This document shows, one piece after another, positions 10,238 through 18,999 of a stretch of 64,000 bases of DNA. The notes below the pieces were generated by a model. That model saw nothing but the letters and a program-made list of their open reading frames with translations. It was not told where the DNA came from and did not search any database. This DNA is from Rhizobium sp. Root483D2 (GTDB lineage Bacteria; Pseudomonadota; Alphaproteobacteria; Rhizobiales; Rhizobiaceae). Numbering within the stretch: position 1 is the stretch's first letter; every line of letters starts with the position of its first letter. The translations under genes and the position numbers were made by a program. The stretch covers positions 145,410 to 209,409 of the forward strand of contig NZ_LMFB01000044.1 in NCBI RefSeq assembly GCF_001426685.1, written 5' to 3'.

Positions 10238-10366
10238 TTCGGCGGCATATGATCTTTTATCGGCCTGCGGCAGAGTGCGTTGCGTCATTCCGCCGCTGTC
10301 GCTGAACTGATCACCTGAAAATGACAGGCTTGCGACACCCTGACGCGACGGTTCAAAAAGTCGCGA

Positions 10367-10395
10367 TTGACCTTTTCTAATCTTGCGCCATGCTA
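10367..10395 (+). promoter_or_regulatory. Candidate promoter of bpt
   Basis: TTGACC (10367-10372) and ATGCTA (10390-10395) are separated by 17 bases and lie about 40 bases before the bpt ATG. The -35 is good and the -10 only moderate. Confidence 0.35.
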
Positions 10396-10435
10396 ATGTT
10401 TTCCGAGCGGCCAAGAAGAGCGATCTCCGCAGCAT

Positions 10436-11182
10436 ATGAACACGCAAACGACACCGTCTCCGCAATTCTACCTGACCGCACCGGCGACCTGCCCGTATCT
10501 GCCGCAGGAGATGGAGCGGAAGGTGTTTACCCATATGGTGGGCGAGCGGGCGCCTGAGCTCAACGATCTCCTCACCCAGGGCGGGTTCCGCCGGTCACAG
10601 AATATCGCCTACCGGCCGGCCTGCGAAAGCTGCCGGGCCTGCGTTTCCGTGCGCATCGTCGCCGGCGAATTCACGCCAACCCGCTCGATGCGGCGCATTA
10701 TGGCGCTGAACACGGACGTGGTTTCGACCGAATATCCGGCAGAGCCCTCCAGCGAGCAGTACAGCCTGTTTCGCCGCTATCTCGATCATCGCCACCAGAA
10801 GGGCGGCATGTCCGACATGTCGGTGCTGGACTACGCGATGATGGTCGAGGATACCCATGTCAACACCAAGATCATCGAGTACCGCCTGAAGGTCGAAGGC
10901 GACGGGATCGGCTTGGCGAAGGGTCCACTGATTTCGGCAGCGCTGACCGACAAGATGGGCGATGGGCTGTCGATGGTCTATTCCTATTTCGACCCGGATT
11001 TCGCCGATCGTTCGCTCGGCACGTTCATGATTCTCGATCATATCCGCAAAGTGAAGGAACGCGGCCTGCCGCACGTTTATCTTGGCTATTGGGTCAAGGG
11101 ATCGCGCAAAATGGACTATAAAACAAAGTTTCTGCCGCAGGAGCACCTTATGGCCCAGGGCTGGGAGCGCTATACAGAGTAA
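10436..11182 (+). CDS. bpt: Aspartate/glutamate leucyltransferase (N-end rule)
   Basis: Transfers leucine from Leu-tRNA to N-terminal Asp or Glu of proteins, creating a primary N-degron for ClpS/ClpAP. The N-terminal ATE domain has the cysteine cluster [11 protein letters not shown] (about 62-72) and the C-terminal domain has the [19 protein letters not shown] segment typical of arginyl/leucyl transferases. Length 248 aa is standard for the Bpt class of proteobacteria. Single gene on the plus strand followed 27 bases later by an EamA transporter. Confidence 0.92.
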   Translation: MNTQTTPSPQFYLTAPATCPYLPQEMERKVFTHMVGERAPELNDLLTQGGFRRSQNIAYRPACESCRACVSVRIVAGEFTPTRSMRRIMALNTDVVSTEYPAEPSSEQYSLFRRYLDHRHQKGGMSDMSVLDYAMMVEDTHVNTKIIEYRLKVEGDGIGLAKGPLISAALTDKMGDGLSMVYSYFDPDFADRSLGTFMILDHIRKVKERGLPHVYLGYWVKGSRKMDYKTKFLPQEHLMAQGWERYTE

Positions 11183-11209
11183 AGCGCAGCCACCGGACAG
11201 GACGAAATC

Positions 11210-12247
11210 TTGAGTGAAGCCATCGATGCCGCCCATCACCGCCGCGGACTTCTCATCACCGGGCTTGGCGGCCTTGCCCTTTCCTTCGACATTCCGCTGA
11301 TCCGCTCCGCCGATGGCGAAGTGTGGTCGCTGCTGGCCGTGCGCAGTCTTTGCACCTTTACCGTTGCGCTGGTCGCCTGGGCCGTGCTCAACAAAGTCCT
11401 CGGCCGGAAGATCGCGCTCGTTCCGGGCAAGGCGGGACTGCTTGCCGGATTGTTTTACGGCCTTGGATCCTTCACCTTCCTGTTGTCCGTCTTCAATACC
11501 GCGACCGCCAATGTCGTCTTCATCGTCGCCTTCACCTCGATGTTCGCTGCCATCCTGTCCTGGATCTTCCTCAAGGAGCGTCCGTCCAACGCCACGCTGG
11601 TGACCATGGCCGTGATGGTGTTCGGCGTCGGGCTGATCGTTCAGGACGGCTTGAAGAGCGGCAATTTCTTCGGCGATGCGATGGCGGTCTGCTCGGCGCT
11701 GATGCTGGCCTGCGCCATCACCGTCAGCCGCGCCAGCGGCAAGGACATGGGCCTGGTGCCGCTTGCAACCGCGATCTTCCCCGCCATCATCGGCTACCTC
11801 CTGTCGCCAGCCGAAGGCCTTGCCATCGCCCATCCCGGCTGGATCGTCTTCGACGGCCTGATCATGATCCCGCTCGCCTTCTTCTGTCTCGCCACTGGCC
11901 CGCGCCACCTATCGGCCCCGGAGGTCGGCATGTTCTATCTGCTCGAAACCATCCTTGCGCCGCTCTGGATCTGGATCGTCTTCCTGGAAGTCCCCACATC
12001 CCAGACACTCGTCGGCGGCGCCGTGCTGATCCTGGCGCTGGTCGGGCATTCCGTCTGGCAGATGCGGAAGAAATCGGCCGTGGATGCCGTGACCGAATTT
12101 CCGTTTACGGGGTCACGTTCACAGGCAATTGCTGAAACGCAAAACCAATGTTATAACACGATTATAACATTGGAGTTTTGCCATGAACATCACCATCCGC
12201 AAGATCGGCAATTCCGAGGGCGTCATCATCCCGAAGGAGGTGCTTGA
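11210..12247 (+). CDS. EamA/DMT family transporter
   Basis: 345 aa, about ten membrane segments arranged as two EamA repeats (about 10-140 and 150-280), so an inner-membrane metabolite exporter or permease; substrate unknown. The start is a TTG at 11210, since no ATG exists near the expected N-terminus. The C-terminal ~50 residues (after HSVWQMRKK) are hydrophilic and His/Gln-rich and run through the operator and first 65 bases of the downstream AbrB antitoxin gene, which suggests the original C-terminus was replaced when the toxin-antitoxin cassette arrived. Confidence 0.82.
   Translation: MSEAIDAAHHRRGLLITGLGGLALSFDIPLIRSADGEVWSLLAVRSLCTFTVALVAWAVLNKVLGRKIALVPGKAGLLAGLFYGLGSFTFLLSVFNTATANVVFIVAFTSMFAAILSWIFLKERPSNATLVTMAVMVFGVGLIVQDGLKSGNFFGDAMAVCSALMLACAITVSRASGKDMGLVPLATAIFPAIIGYLLSPAEGLAIAHPGWIVFDGLIMIPLAFFCLATGPRHLSAPEVGMFYLLETILAPLWIWIVFLEVPTSQTLVGGAVLILALVGHSVWQMRKKSAVDAVTEFPFTGSRSQAIAETQNQCYNTIITLEFCHEHHHPQDRQFRGRHHPEGGA
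12129..12157 (+). promoter_or_regulatory. Candidate promoter of the AbrB-Doc operon
   Basis: TTGCTG (12129-12134) and TATAAC (12152-12157) are spaced by 17 bases. The -10 lies inside the left arm of the operator palindrome, as expected for an autorepressed toxin-antitoxin operon. Confidence 0.5.
12145..12173. promoter_or_regulatory. Perfect operator palindrome of the AbrB-Doc operon
   Basis: The arms CCAATGTTATAA (12145-12156) and TTATAACATTGG (12162-12173) are exact reverse complements around a 5-base spacer. The palindrome overlaps the -10 and abuts the GGAG ribosome-binding site (12172-12175) seven bases before the antitoxin ATG. AbrB/MazE-type antitoxins are dimers that bind such sites, so this is very likely the autoregulatory operator. 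Confidence 0.8.
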
Positions 12248-12404
12248 CCGCCTGGGGCTGAAGGCCGGCGACGAGTTTGAATTGAAGGAAACGGGAAATA
12301 CTCTTGAACTGGCGCCCCAGAAGGACGATCTCGCAGAACAACTGCGGGCAGCCAGGATTGGCATGAAGAAATATCACGTCGCGCTGCGTGAACTGGCGAA
12401 ATGA
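12183..12404 (+). CDS. AbrB/MazE-type antitoxin (SpoVT-AbrB domain)
   Basis: 73-aa swapped-hairpin AbrB DNA-binding protein. The N-terminal MNITIRKIGNSEGVIIPKEV is the classic beta-hairpin fold signature, followed by LDRLGLKAGDEFEL; the tail (about 48-73) would bind the toxin. It should neutralise the Doc protein encoded next and repress its own operon through the palindrome immediately upstream. GGAG lies 7 bases before the ATG. It overlaps the toxin start by ATGA. Its first 65 bases overlap the 3' end of the EamA gene in another frame. Confidence 0.93.
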   Translation: MNITIRKIGNSEGVIIPKEVLDRLGLKAGDEFELKETGNTLELAPQKDDLAEQLRAARIGMKKYHVALRELAK

Positions 12405-12793
12405 CCTCCGTCAAGTGGCTGTCTCGCGAAGCTATCGAGATCATTCACCACGAACAGATGGTGGAACACGGCGGCTTGCCGGGCCTCAAGGATGCAAATG
12501 CGCTTGAGTCCGCGTTGGCGCGTCCGGTGAACAAGGCGGCCTATGGCGAGGACGATATCCATGTCCTCGCCGCCGCTTATCTTTACGGCATCGTGCGAAA
12601 CAACGGCTTTTCCGACGGCAACAAAAGGACTGGCTGGCTCGCAGCGTTTACCTTCCTGCTGATCAATGGCCTTTTGATCGAAACGGAACAGGCCGATGTT
12701 ATCGCCTTCGTTCTATCCGTTGCCGCCGGAGAGATTGACGAGGCCGGTACCGCGCGTTTCCTGCGGGATCACACCGTTCCCTGTGATTTCTGA
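12401..12793 (+). CDS. Doc-like (death-on-curing, Fic fold) toxin with an altered active-site motif
   Basis: 130-aa Fic/Doc-fold protein, normal Doc length. Doc toxins inactivate EF-Tu by phosphorylation and carry the motif HxFx(D/N)(A/G)NKR. Here residues 68-76 read NGFSDGNKR: the glycine-rich anion loop and NKR are intact but the motif histidine is Asn68 (AAC at 12602-12604; CAC would restore His by a single base). The N-terminal HHEQMVEHGG and LKDANALESALARP are typical of the family. Translationally coupled to the antitoxin by ATGA. Either a natural variant subfamily or a detoxified member; the sequence cannot decide. Confidence 0.88.
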   Translation: MTSVKWLSREAIEIIHHEQMVEHGGLPGLKDANALESALARPVNKAAYGEDDIHVLAAAYLYGIVRNNGFSDGNKRTGWLAAFTFLLINGLLIETEQADVIAFVLSVAAGEIDEAGTARFLRDHTVPCDF

Positions 12794-12832
12794 AGGTTGG
12801 GCTATTGAACCACCCAACCGCCCGCACATCCA

Positions 12833-15109
12833 TCACCCCGTAAACTTACCGCTTCTCGGAAACCCCTTCGGCACGGCCCTGCCCGCTGTGGCGCGGTCGC
12901 CGATCCATTCGAGCAGTTCGTCCTTGTTCTTGGTAAAGCTGCGGCCGGCGCTGTCGGCCCAGGTGAGGCCGTCGGCGATGGCAAAGCAGCGCATGTCCGA
13001 GACGCCGCCATCCTTGTAGCGCTGCAGGCGCACACCCTTGCCACGGCTCATTTCCGGGATCTGCACCAGCGGGAAGACCAGCATCTTGCGGTTTTCGCCG
13101 ACGATGGCGACGTGATCGCCCTTGACCGGGATGACCAGCTTGGTCTCATCCGGCATGGCGACGTTCATGATCTGCTTGCCCTTGCGGGTATTGGCGGCCA
13201 TGTCGCCTTCCACGACCACGAAACCATTGCCGGCTGCCGACGAGATCAGCAGTTTGCGCGCGGGATCGTGGACGAAGGCGGTCAGCACGTCCTGGTCGTT
13301 TTCCATATCGACGATGATGCGCAGCGGTTCGCCGTGCCCGCGTCCGCCCGGCAGCTTGTCGCCGCCCAGCGTATAGGCCTTGCCGCCGGTGGTGACGACG
13401 AGGATGCGGTCGGTGGTCGAGGCCGGGAATGACAGTTTCAGCCCGTCGCCTTCCTTGAACTGCAGCGTCGAGACATCGGAAATATGGCCCTTCAGCGCGC
13501 GGATCCAGCCCTTTTCGGAGATGACGACGGTGATCGGTTCCTTCTCGATCATCGCCTGCTGGATCGCCTCCAGATCGGCTTCCGGCGCATTGGAGAACAG
13601 CGTGCGGCGGCGGCCGATCTCGGTGGCCTTGGCGAATTTCTTCTTCACCTCGCCGATTTCCCAGGCAACGGTCTGCCACTGCTTTTCGTCGGACGCCAGC
13701 AGCGTCTCGATTTCCGCCTTTTCCTTCGACAGCGATTCGAATTCGGTGCGGATCTCGAACTCTTCCAGCTTGCGCAGGGAGCGCAGGCGCATGTTGAGGA
13801 TCGATTCGGCCTGCAGGTCGGTGAGCGTGAAGCGCACCATCAAAGCGGGCTTGGGCTCGTCCTCCTCGCGGATGATGCGGATCACCTCGTCGAGGTTGAG
13901 ATAGGCGATCAGGTAGCCGCCGAGGATTTCCAGGCGCCGGTCGATCGCCGCCAGCCGGAAGCGCGAGCGGCGCTGCAGCACCTCGCGGCGATGATCCAGC
14001 CATTCCAGCAGGACCTCGTTCAGCGCCATCACCTTGGGAACGCGGCCCATGGACAGCACGTTCATGTTGAGCGGAATGCGGTTTTCCAGTTCCGACAGCT
14101 TGAACAGCGATTCCATCAGGATCGTCGGATCGACCGAACGGCTCTTCGGCACCAGCACGAGCCGGACATCCTCCGCCGATTCGTCGCGTACGTCTTCGAG
14201 CAGCGGCAGCTTGCGGGCGATCAGCAGTTCGGCGATCTTTTCGATCAGCCGCGACTTCTGCACCTGGAAGGGAATTTCGGTGATGATGATCTGGTAGCCG
14301 CCGCGGACGGTGTCTTCAACTTCCCACTTGGCACGGACACGAAAGCCGCCACGGCCGGTCTTGTAGGCCTCGATGATGCTCTCGCGGCTGTCGATGATGA
14401 TGCCGCCGGTCGGAAGGTCCGGACCTTCGATGCCGCCCCGCTCCGGATTGTTCGGATCGAGCATCAGGTCTTCGATTGTCGCGCCCGGGTTCTTGATCAG
14501 GTGCAGGGCTGCGTCGCAAAGTTCGTGGGCGTTGTGCGGCGGGATCGAGGTCGCCATGCCGACGGCAATGCCGGAGGCGCCGTTCGCCAGAAGGTTCGGG
14601 AACGCGCCGGGCATGACGACCGGCTCCTGATCTTCCTCGTTATAGGTCGGGCGAAAATCCACCGCATCCTGGTCGATACCTTCGAGCAGAAGGCTCGCCA
14701 CATCCGTCATGCGGGCTTCTGTGTACCGGTATGCGGCCGCACTGTCGCCGTCGATATTGCCGAAATTGCCCTGGCCATCGACGATCGGATAGCGCTGCGA
14801 GAAATCCTGGGCGAGCCGCACCAGCGCATCATAGACCGACTGGTCGCCATGCGGATGGAACTTACCGATGACGTCACCGACAATACGGGCGCATTTCTTG
14901 AACGAGGAATTGGAGCGCAGCCCCATTTCGCTCATTGCGTGGATGATGCGGCGGTGGACCGGCTTCAAGCCGTCGCGCACGTCCGGCAAGGCCCGGTGCA
15001 TGATGGTCGACAGCGCATAGGCAAGATAGCGCTCTTCCAGCGCCGCCTTGAGGTCAACCGGCAGAATATGATCGTCTCCGCCCGACGGCGGCAAAAGGCT
15101 CTGTCCCAT
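12833..15109 (-). CDS. parC: DNA topoisomerase IV subunit A
   Basis: ATP-dependent decatenation of daughter chromosomes together with ParE (outside the window). Breakage-reunion domain in the first ~480 residues, catalytic tyrosine Y129 in YRYTEAR, then a beta-pinwheel C-terminal domain (about 500-740). Length 758 aa is normal for alphaproteobacterial ParC. In the quinolone-resistance region HPHGDQS (85-91), Gln90 takes the place of E. coli Ser80. Monocistronic; its stop faces the doc stop across a 39-bp gap that holds a small GGTTGGG / CCCAACC hairpin (12795-12801 / 12813-12819). Confidence 0.95.
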   Translation of the reverse strand: MGQSLLPPSGGDDHILPVDLKAALEERYLAYALSTIMHRALPDVRDGLKPVHRRIIHAMSEMGLRSNSSFKKCARIVGDVIGKFHPHGDQSVYDALVRLAQDFSQRYPIVDGQGNFGNIDGDSAAAYRYTEARMTDVASLLLEGIDQDAVDFRPTYNEEDQEPVVMPGAFPNLLANGASGIAVGMATSIPPHNAHELCDAALHLIKNPGATIEDLMLDPNNPERGGIEGPDLPTGGIIIDSRESIIEAYKTGRGGFRVRAKWEVEDTVRGGYQIIITEIPFQVQKSRLIEKIAELLIARKLPLLEDVRDESAEDVRLVLVPKSRSVDPTILMESLFKLSELENRIPLNMNVLSMGRVPKVMALNEVLLEWLDHRREVLQRRSRFRLAAIDRRLEILGGYLIAYLNLDEVIRIIREEDEPKPALMVRFTLTDLQAESILNMRLRSLRKLEEFEIRTEFESLSKEKAEIETLLASDEKQWQTVAWEIGEVKKKFAKATEIGRRRTLFSNAPEADLEAIQQAMIEKEPITVVISEKGWIRALKGHISDVSTLQFKEGDGLKLSFPASTTDRILVVTTGGKAYTLGGDKLPGGRGHGEPLRIIVDMENDQDVLTAFVHDPARKLLISSAAGNGFVVVEGDMAANTRKGKQIMNVAMPDETKLVIPVKGDHVAIVGENRKMLVFPLVQIPEMSRGKGVRLQRYKDGGVSDMRCFAIADGLTWADSAGRSFTKNKDELLEWIGDRATAGRAVPKGFPRSGKFTG

Positions 15110-15517
15110 GGTTTCTTGCTACCGCAACAAACCCTGAACGGCAAGGATTGCAGGGCATTGCGCTGTGGAGAACCCGCGCAGCAGCGCGCTTGTGTGGCCT
15201 CAGGGCAAAAGCCTGAAAATTCCGTGTTTGACACGCAAGGCGACGGCAGAAGCAGGAATGACCGAATCAACACTTGCAGACCCTTGCCGCAACGGGCCGG
15301 AGGCTTAAGTAACCCGGAAAACTGCGGAACGACCGCAGCTTTGACCTGTCTCGAGATGAGATGCACAGCGCCAAACCGGAAGACCGTGAACAATTTCCTG
15401 CCCAAAGACGCAAGCCCGCACGAAACATCGCTGAGCAGAGCAATTCGAATATATTTCGGCCTTAATCCGTATTAGAAATGCCTTCGAAATTAGACCTTTA
15501 CAACGAGGAAACAGTCC
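15110..15517. other. 408-bp divergent intergenic region parC / secreted protein
   Basis: Should contain the promoters of parC (leftward) and of the secreted protein (rightward). An AT-rich patch at 15437-15478, just upstream of the secreted-protein gene, is a likely promoter area. I find no tRNA, no clear operator and no terminator. Short open frames here are not convincing. Confidence 0.4.
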
Positions 15518-16711
15518 ATGATGCCTACCCGCAATCTCCGTCTGATGCTGGCGAGTGCCGCTTTTATCGGCCTTTCCGGTCCGGCTTTCGCGCTCGACGG
15601 CGCGGATCTCGTCACCAAGCTGAACGCCGCCTATGCCCTCAATGGCGCAACTGTTGCCTATGAGAATGTTGCGGTGGATGGAACGACCGTGACGCTGACC
15701 GGCGTCAGCGTCAAATCGACGGCTGCCCCCGGCAAGGAGTTCAAGATCGGCGACGTCACGCTTGAGGGCGTCGAGGAAACCGATGGCGGCGGCTACTATG
15801 CCGAAACCGTCACGCTGCCGGATCTCGATGTCAAGCAGAACGAAACCGCGATTGCGGCCAAGGATCTCTCGATCGGCGGGCTGAGCATCCCCGGCAATCC
15901 GGCCGGCGGCACGGTCAACGACATCGTCCTTTACGAGACCGCCGCGACCGGCCCGGTGACCGTCACGACCAGGGGCAAGCAGGTGTTTTCGCTGGAGGAA
16001 TCGGAAGCCAACCTGACGAAGCAGGAAAGCGATGCCGGCTTTGATTTCGACGTCACGGCCTCCGGCATTAAGGCGGATCTCTCCGATGTCCAGGATGCCA
16101 AGCAGAAGGATGCGATCGAAAAGCTGGGGCTGAAAAACCTGGCCGGCGAAATGACGATGAAGGGCAGCTGGGAAGTCGCCACCGGCAATGTCGCGCTGGA
16201 GGAATATGCGTTCGACTTCGCCAATGTCGGCCGTCTTGCGATCGCCTTTGATATTTCCGGCTATACGCTGAATTTCATGAAGTCCATGCAGGAAGCCATG
16301 AAGGCCGCCGAAGCCAATCCGAACAAGGAGGAAGCCAACCAGGCGATGGGCATGTCGATGATGGGCCTCATCCAGCAGCTGAGCTTCAACAGCGCCTCGA
16401 TCCGTTTCGACGATGCAACGATCACCAAGCGCGTTCTCGACTATATCGGCGCGCAGCAGGGCGTCTCCGGCGACCAGCTGGCACAGTCGCTCAAGGGCAT
16501 GGTGCCGTTGATGATGGCACAGCTCAACGTTCCCGAACTGCAGAACCAGGTCTCGACCGCCGTCAACACCTATCTGGATGCGCCAAAGAGCCTGACGATC
16601 TCGGCCGAACCGGCAAACCCGGTCCCCTTCCCGATGATCATCGGCGCCGCCATGGGCGCTCCAAACACGGTCCCAAGCGTTCTCGGCGTCAAGGTAACCG
16701 CCAACGACTGA
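15518..16711 (+). CDS. Secreted periplasmic protein of unknown function
   Basis: 397 aa with a clear Sec signal peptide (cleavage after about A25 in GPAFA). The rest is built of repeating short beta-strand patterns (VAVDGTTVTLTGVSVKS, FKIGDVTLEGVEET, AETVTLPDLDVKQ, AAKDLSIGGLSIPG), reminiscent of the elongated beta-taco proteins such as AsmA/DUF945-type envelope proteins, with a helical section at about 250-290. I do not recognise a named family and propose no reaction. GAGGAA lies about 8 bases before the ATG. A strong terminator follows, so it is monocistronic. Confidence 0.75.
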   Translation: MMPTRNLRLMLASAAFIGLSGPAFALDGADLVTKLNAAYALNGATVAYENVAVDGTTVTLTGVSVKSTAAPGKEFKIGDVTLEGVEETDGGGYYAETVTLPDLDVKQNETAIAAKDLSIGGLSIPGNPAGGTVNDIVLYETAATGPVTVTTRGKQVFSLEESEANLTKQESDAGFDFDVTASGIKADLSDVQDAKQKDAIEKLGLKNLAGEMTMKGSWEVATGNVALEEYAFDFANVGRLAIAFDISGYTLNFMKSMQEAMKAAEANPNKEEANQAMGMSMMGLIQQLSFNSASIRFDDATITKRVLDYIGAQQGVSGDQLAQSLKGMVPLMMAQLNVPELQNQVSTAVNTYLDAPKSLTISAEPANPVPFPMIIGAAMGAPNTVPSVLGVKVTAND

Positions 16712-16738
16712 TAAAGCCGGTCAGCAACGAACAGAGAA

Positions 16739-16769
16739 GGCCCGGCGGGAAATCGCCGGGCCTTTTTTT
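16739..16769 (+). terminator. Rho-independent terminator after the secreted protein gene
   Basis: GGCCCGGCG and CGCCGGGCC make a perfect 9-bp stem with a GGAAAT loop, followed by seven T residues. It lies 27 bases after the stop codon of the gene ending at 16711. Confidence 0.92.
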
Positions 16770-16795
16770 ATTCTCTCAAGCCCAAACCGCAGACA

Positions 16796-16826
16796 TGAAA
16801 AACCCGGCGATTGGCATCGCCGGGTT
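16796..16826 (-). terminator. Rho-independent terminator of aspS
   Basis: AACCCGGCGA (16801-16810) pairs with TCGCCGGGTT (16817-16826); read on the minus strand the stem ends in a run of T residues (complement of A16798-A16802). It stands 32 bases beyond the aspS stop codon. Confidence 0.88.
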
Positions 16827-16857
16827 AATGACTTCCGATTGGAGGTGCTGACCTTGA

Positions 16858-18651
16858 TCAGTCCTTCTTCAAGGGCGGGATGACGCGCAGCGACAGTTCC
16901 GCAAGCTGCTTGGGCATCGCTGGAGCCGGTGCGTTCATCAAGAGGTCCTGGGCCTGCTGGTTCATCGGGAACAGCGTGATTTCGCGCAGGTTCTTGGCGC
17001 CGAGCAGCAGCATGACGACACGGTCGATGCCGAAGGCGCAGCCGCCATGCGGAGGCGCGCCGTACTGGAAGGCGCGGTACATGCCGCCGAAGCGTTCTTC
17101 AACGTCCGCCTGGCTGAGACCCACCAGCTCGAACGCCTTGACCATCAGTTCCGGCGACTGGTTGCGGATCGAGCCCGAGGCGATTTCGAAGCCGTTGCAG
17201 ACGGCGTCATACTGATAGGCCTTGATCGTCAACGGGTCCTGCGTCTGCAGCGCCTCAAGCCCGCCCTGCGGCATCGAGAACGGGTTGTGGGCAAAATCGA
17301 CCTTCTTGTCTTCCTCGCTCCATTCGTAGAACGGGAAATCGATGATCCAGCACAGCTCGAAACGCTCGCGATCGACCAGGTTCAGGTCCTCGCCGGCTTT
17401 GGTGCGGGCTTCGCCTGCGAACTTGTAGAATTTGGCCGGATCGCCAGCGACGAAGAAGCAGGCGTCGCCCGCATCAAGGCCGAGCTGCGTGCGAAGCGCT
17501 TCGGTGCGCTCCTCGCCGATGTTCTTGGCCAGCGGGCCGGAGCCGGCGATCGAGCCGTCTTCTTCCTTGCGCCAGAAGATATAGCCGAGGCCCGGCTGGC
17601 CGGTCGATTGCGCCCAGGCATTCATGCGGTCGCAAAAGGCTCGGCTGCCGCCGGTCTTGGCCGGGATCGCCCAGACCTCGACCTTCGGATCGCGTTCGAT
17701 CATGCCGGCAAACACCTTGAAGCCGGAGCCGGCAAAATGTTCGGTGACGGCCTGCATCTCGATCGGGTTGCGCAGGTCCGGCTTGTCGGAACCATATTTG
17801 CGGATCGCCTGGTCGTAGGGGATGCGTGGCCATTCCTTGGTGACGGGCTTGCCTTCGGCGAACTGATCGAACACGCCGGTCATGATCGGTGCCATCGTAT
17901 CCCAGACGTCTTCCTGGGTGACGAAGCTCATTTCCAGGTCGAGCTGGTAGAATTCGCCCGGCAGACGGTCGGCGCGCGGATCTTCGTCGCGGAAGCATGG
18001 CGCGATCTGGAAGTAGCGGTCGAAACCGGCAACCATCAACAGCTGCTTGTACTGCTGCGGCGCCTGCGGCAGCGCGAAGAACGTGCCGGGATGGATGCGG
18101 CTCGGCACGAGGAAGTCGCGGGCGCCTTCCGGCGAGGACGCCGTCAGGATCGGCGTCGAATATTCGGCAAAGCCGGCCGAGTTCATGCGCGAGCGCATGT
18201 CGGAAATGATCTGGCTGCGCTTGACGATGTTCTTGTGCAGCGTTTCGCGGCGCAGATCGAGGAAGCGGTACTTGAGGCGGATGTCTTCCGGATAGTCGGG
18301 CTCGCCGAAGACCGGCAGCGGCAGTTCCTTGGCGGAGGAGAGTACTTCGATCTCCTGCGCGTAAAGCTCGATCTCGCCGGTTGCCATCTGCTTGTTGACG
18401 GTCTCGTCCGAGCGCGCCTTGACGGTGCCGTCGATGCGGATGACCCACTCGCCGCGCACCGTTTCGGCCGCCTTGAAAGCCGGTGAGTCGGGATCGACGA
18501 CGATCTGGGTCATGCCATAGTGGTCGCGAAGATCGATGAACAGCAGGCCGCCATGATCGCGAACGCGATGGACCCAGCCGGAAATGCGGACGGTCTGCCC
18601 GACATCGGCTTTGCGAAGAGCGGCACAAGTGTGGCTGCGGTAACGATGCAT
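16858..18651 (-). CDS. aspS: Aspartyl-tRNA synthetase
   Basis: Class II aminoacyl-tRNA synthetase of the bacterial type, 597 aa. OB-fold anticodon-binding domain at about 1-105 ([23 protein letters not shown]), class II motif 2 around [24 protein letters not shown] split by the usual GAD insertion domain (about 290-420), and motif 3 at [16 protein letters not shown]. Many alphaproteobacteria use a non-discriminating enzyme that also charges tRNA-Asn for GatCAB; the sequence alone does not tell me which type this is. Monocistronic with its own terminator. Confidence 0.96.
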   Translation of the reverse strand: MHRYRSHTCAALRKADVGQTVRISGWVHRVRDHGGLLFIDLRDHYGMTQIVVDPDSPAFKAAETVRGEWVIRIDGTVKARSDETVNKQMATGEIELYAQEIEVLSSAKELPLPVFGEPDYPEDIRLKYRFLDLRRETLHKNIVKRSQIISDMRSRMNSAGFAEYSTPILTASSPEGARDFLVPSRIHPGTFFALPQAPQQYKQLLMVAGFDRYFQIAPCFRDEDPRADRLPGEFYQLDLEMSFVTQEDVWDTMAPIMTGVFDQFAEGKPVTKEWPRIPYDQAIRKYGSDKPDLRNPIEMQAVTEHFAGSGFKVFAGMIERDPKVEVWAIPAKTGGSRAFCDRMNAWAQSTGQPGLGYIFWRKEEDGSIAGSGPLAKNIGEERTEALRTQLGLDAGDACFFVAGDPAKFYKFAGEARTKAGEDLNLVDRERFELCWIIDFPFYEWSEEDKKVDFAHNPFSMPQGGLEALQTQDPLTIKAYQYDAVCNGFEIASGSIRNQSPELMVKAFELVGLSQADVEERFGGMYRAFQYGAPPHGGCAFGIDRVVMLLLGAKNLREITLFPMNQQAQDLLMNAPAPAMPKQLAELSLRVIPPLKKD

Positions 18652-18999
18652 GATATTATCCTGGAACCAAGGGGCCGCGCGGCCACGCCAAAGCGCGCTG
18701 CGGCAGCGTCAAAATCGGGCGGAAAAGCGCATGGTGAGGCCGATTTGTCAAGGCCGGAGCAGATTGAACGGCGCCGCTTCCCCGATCCTGCCGGCAATCC
18801 GGCGGCCGCCCGGACGTTGAACGCCATTCCATTTTTGCGCCGCCATGCCCGTGTCATTATCGATCACGCGAAAACCTGTGCTCTTGAGTGTTTGGAAGGA
18901 ATTTCAGCTTAGCATCAGCTCAAACCGGCAAGGATGCTGCAGAAAGGGATGCGCAATCCTTGCGAATGAAATTGACGACGATCGTTTGGAGACCGTGAT
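18652..18999. other. 348-bp divergent intergenic region aspS / GGDEF gene
   Basis: Holds the promoters of aspS and of the rightward GGDEF gene. A GGAGACCGTGAT ribosome-binding region precedes the GGDEF ATG at 19000. I see no RNA gene, repeat or strong palindrome. Confidence 0.4.

Noticed and set aside
12795-12819. GGTTGGG / CCCAACC hairpin between doc and parC as a terminator
   Set aside because: Only 7 bp, an 11-base loop and no T tract on either strand, so too weak to call.
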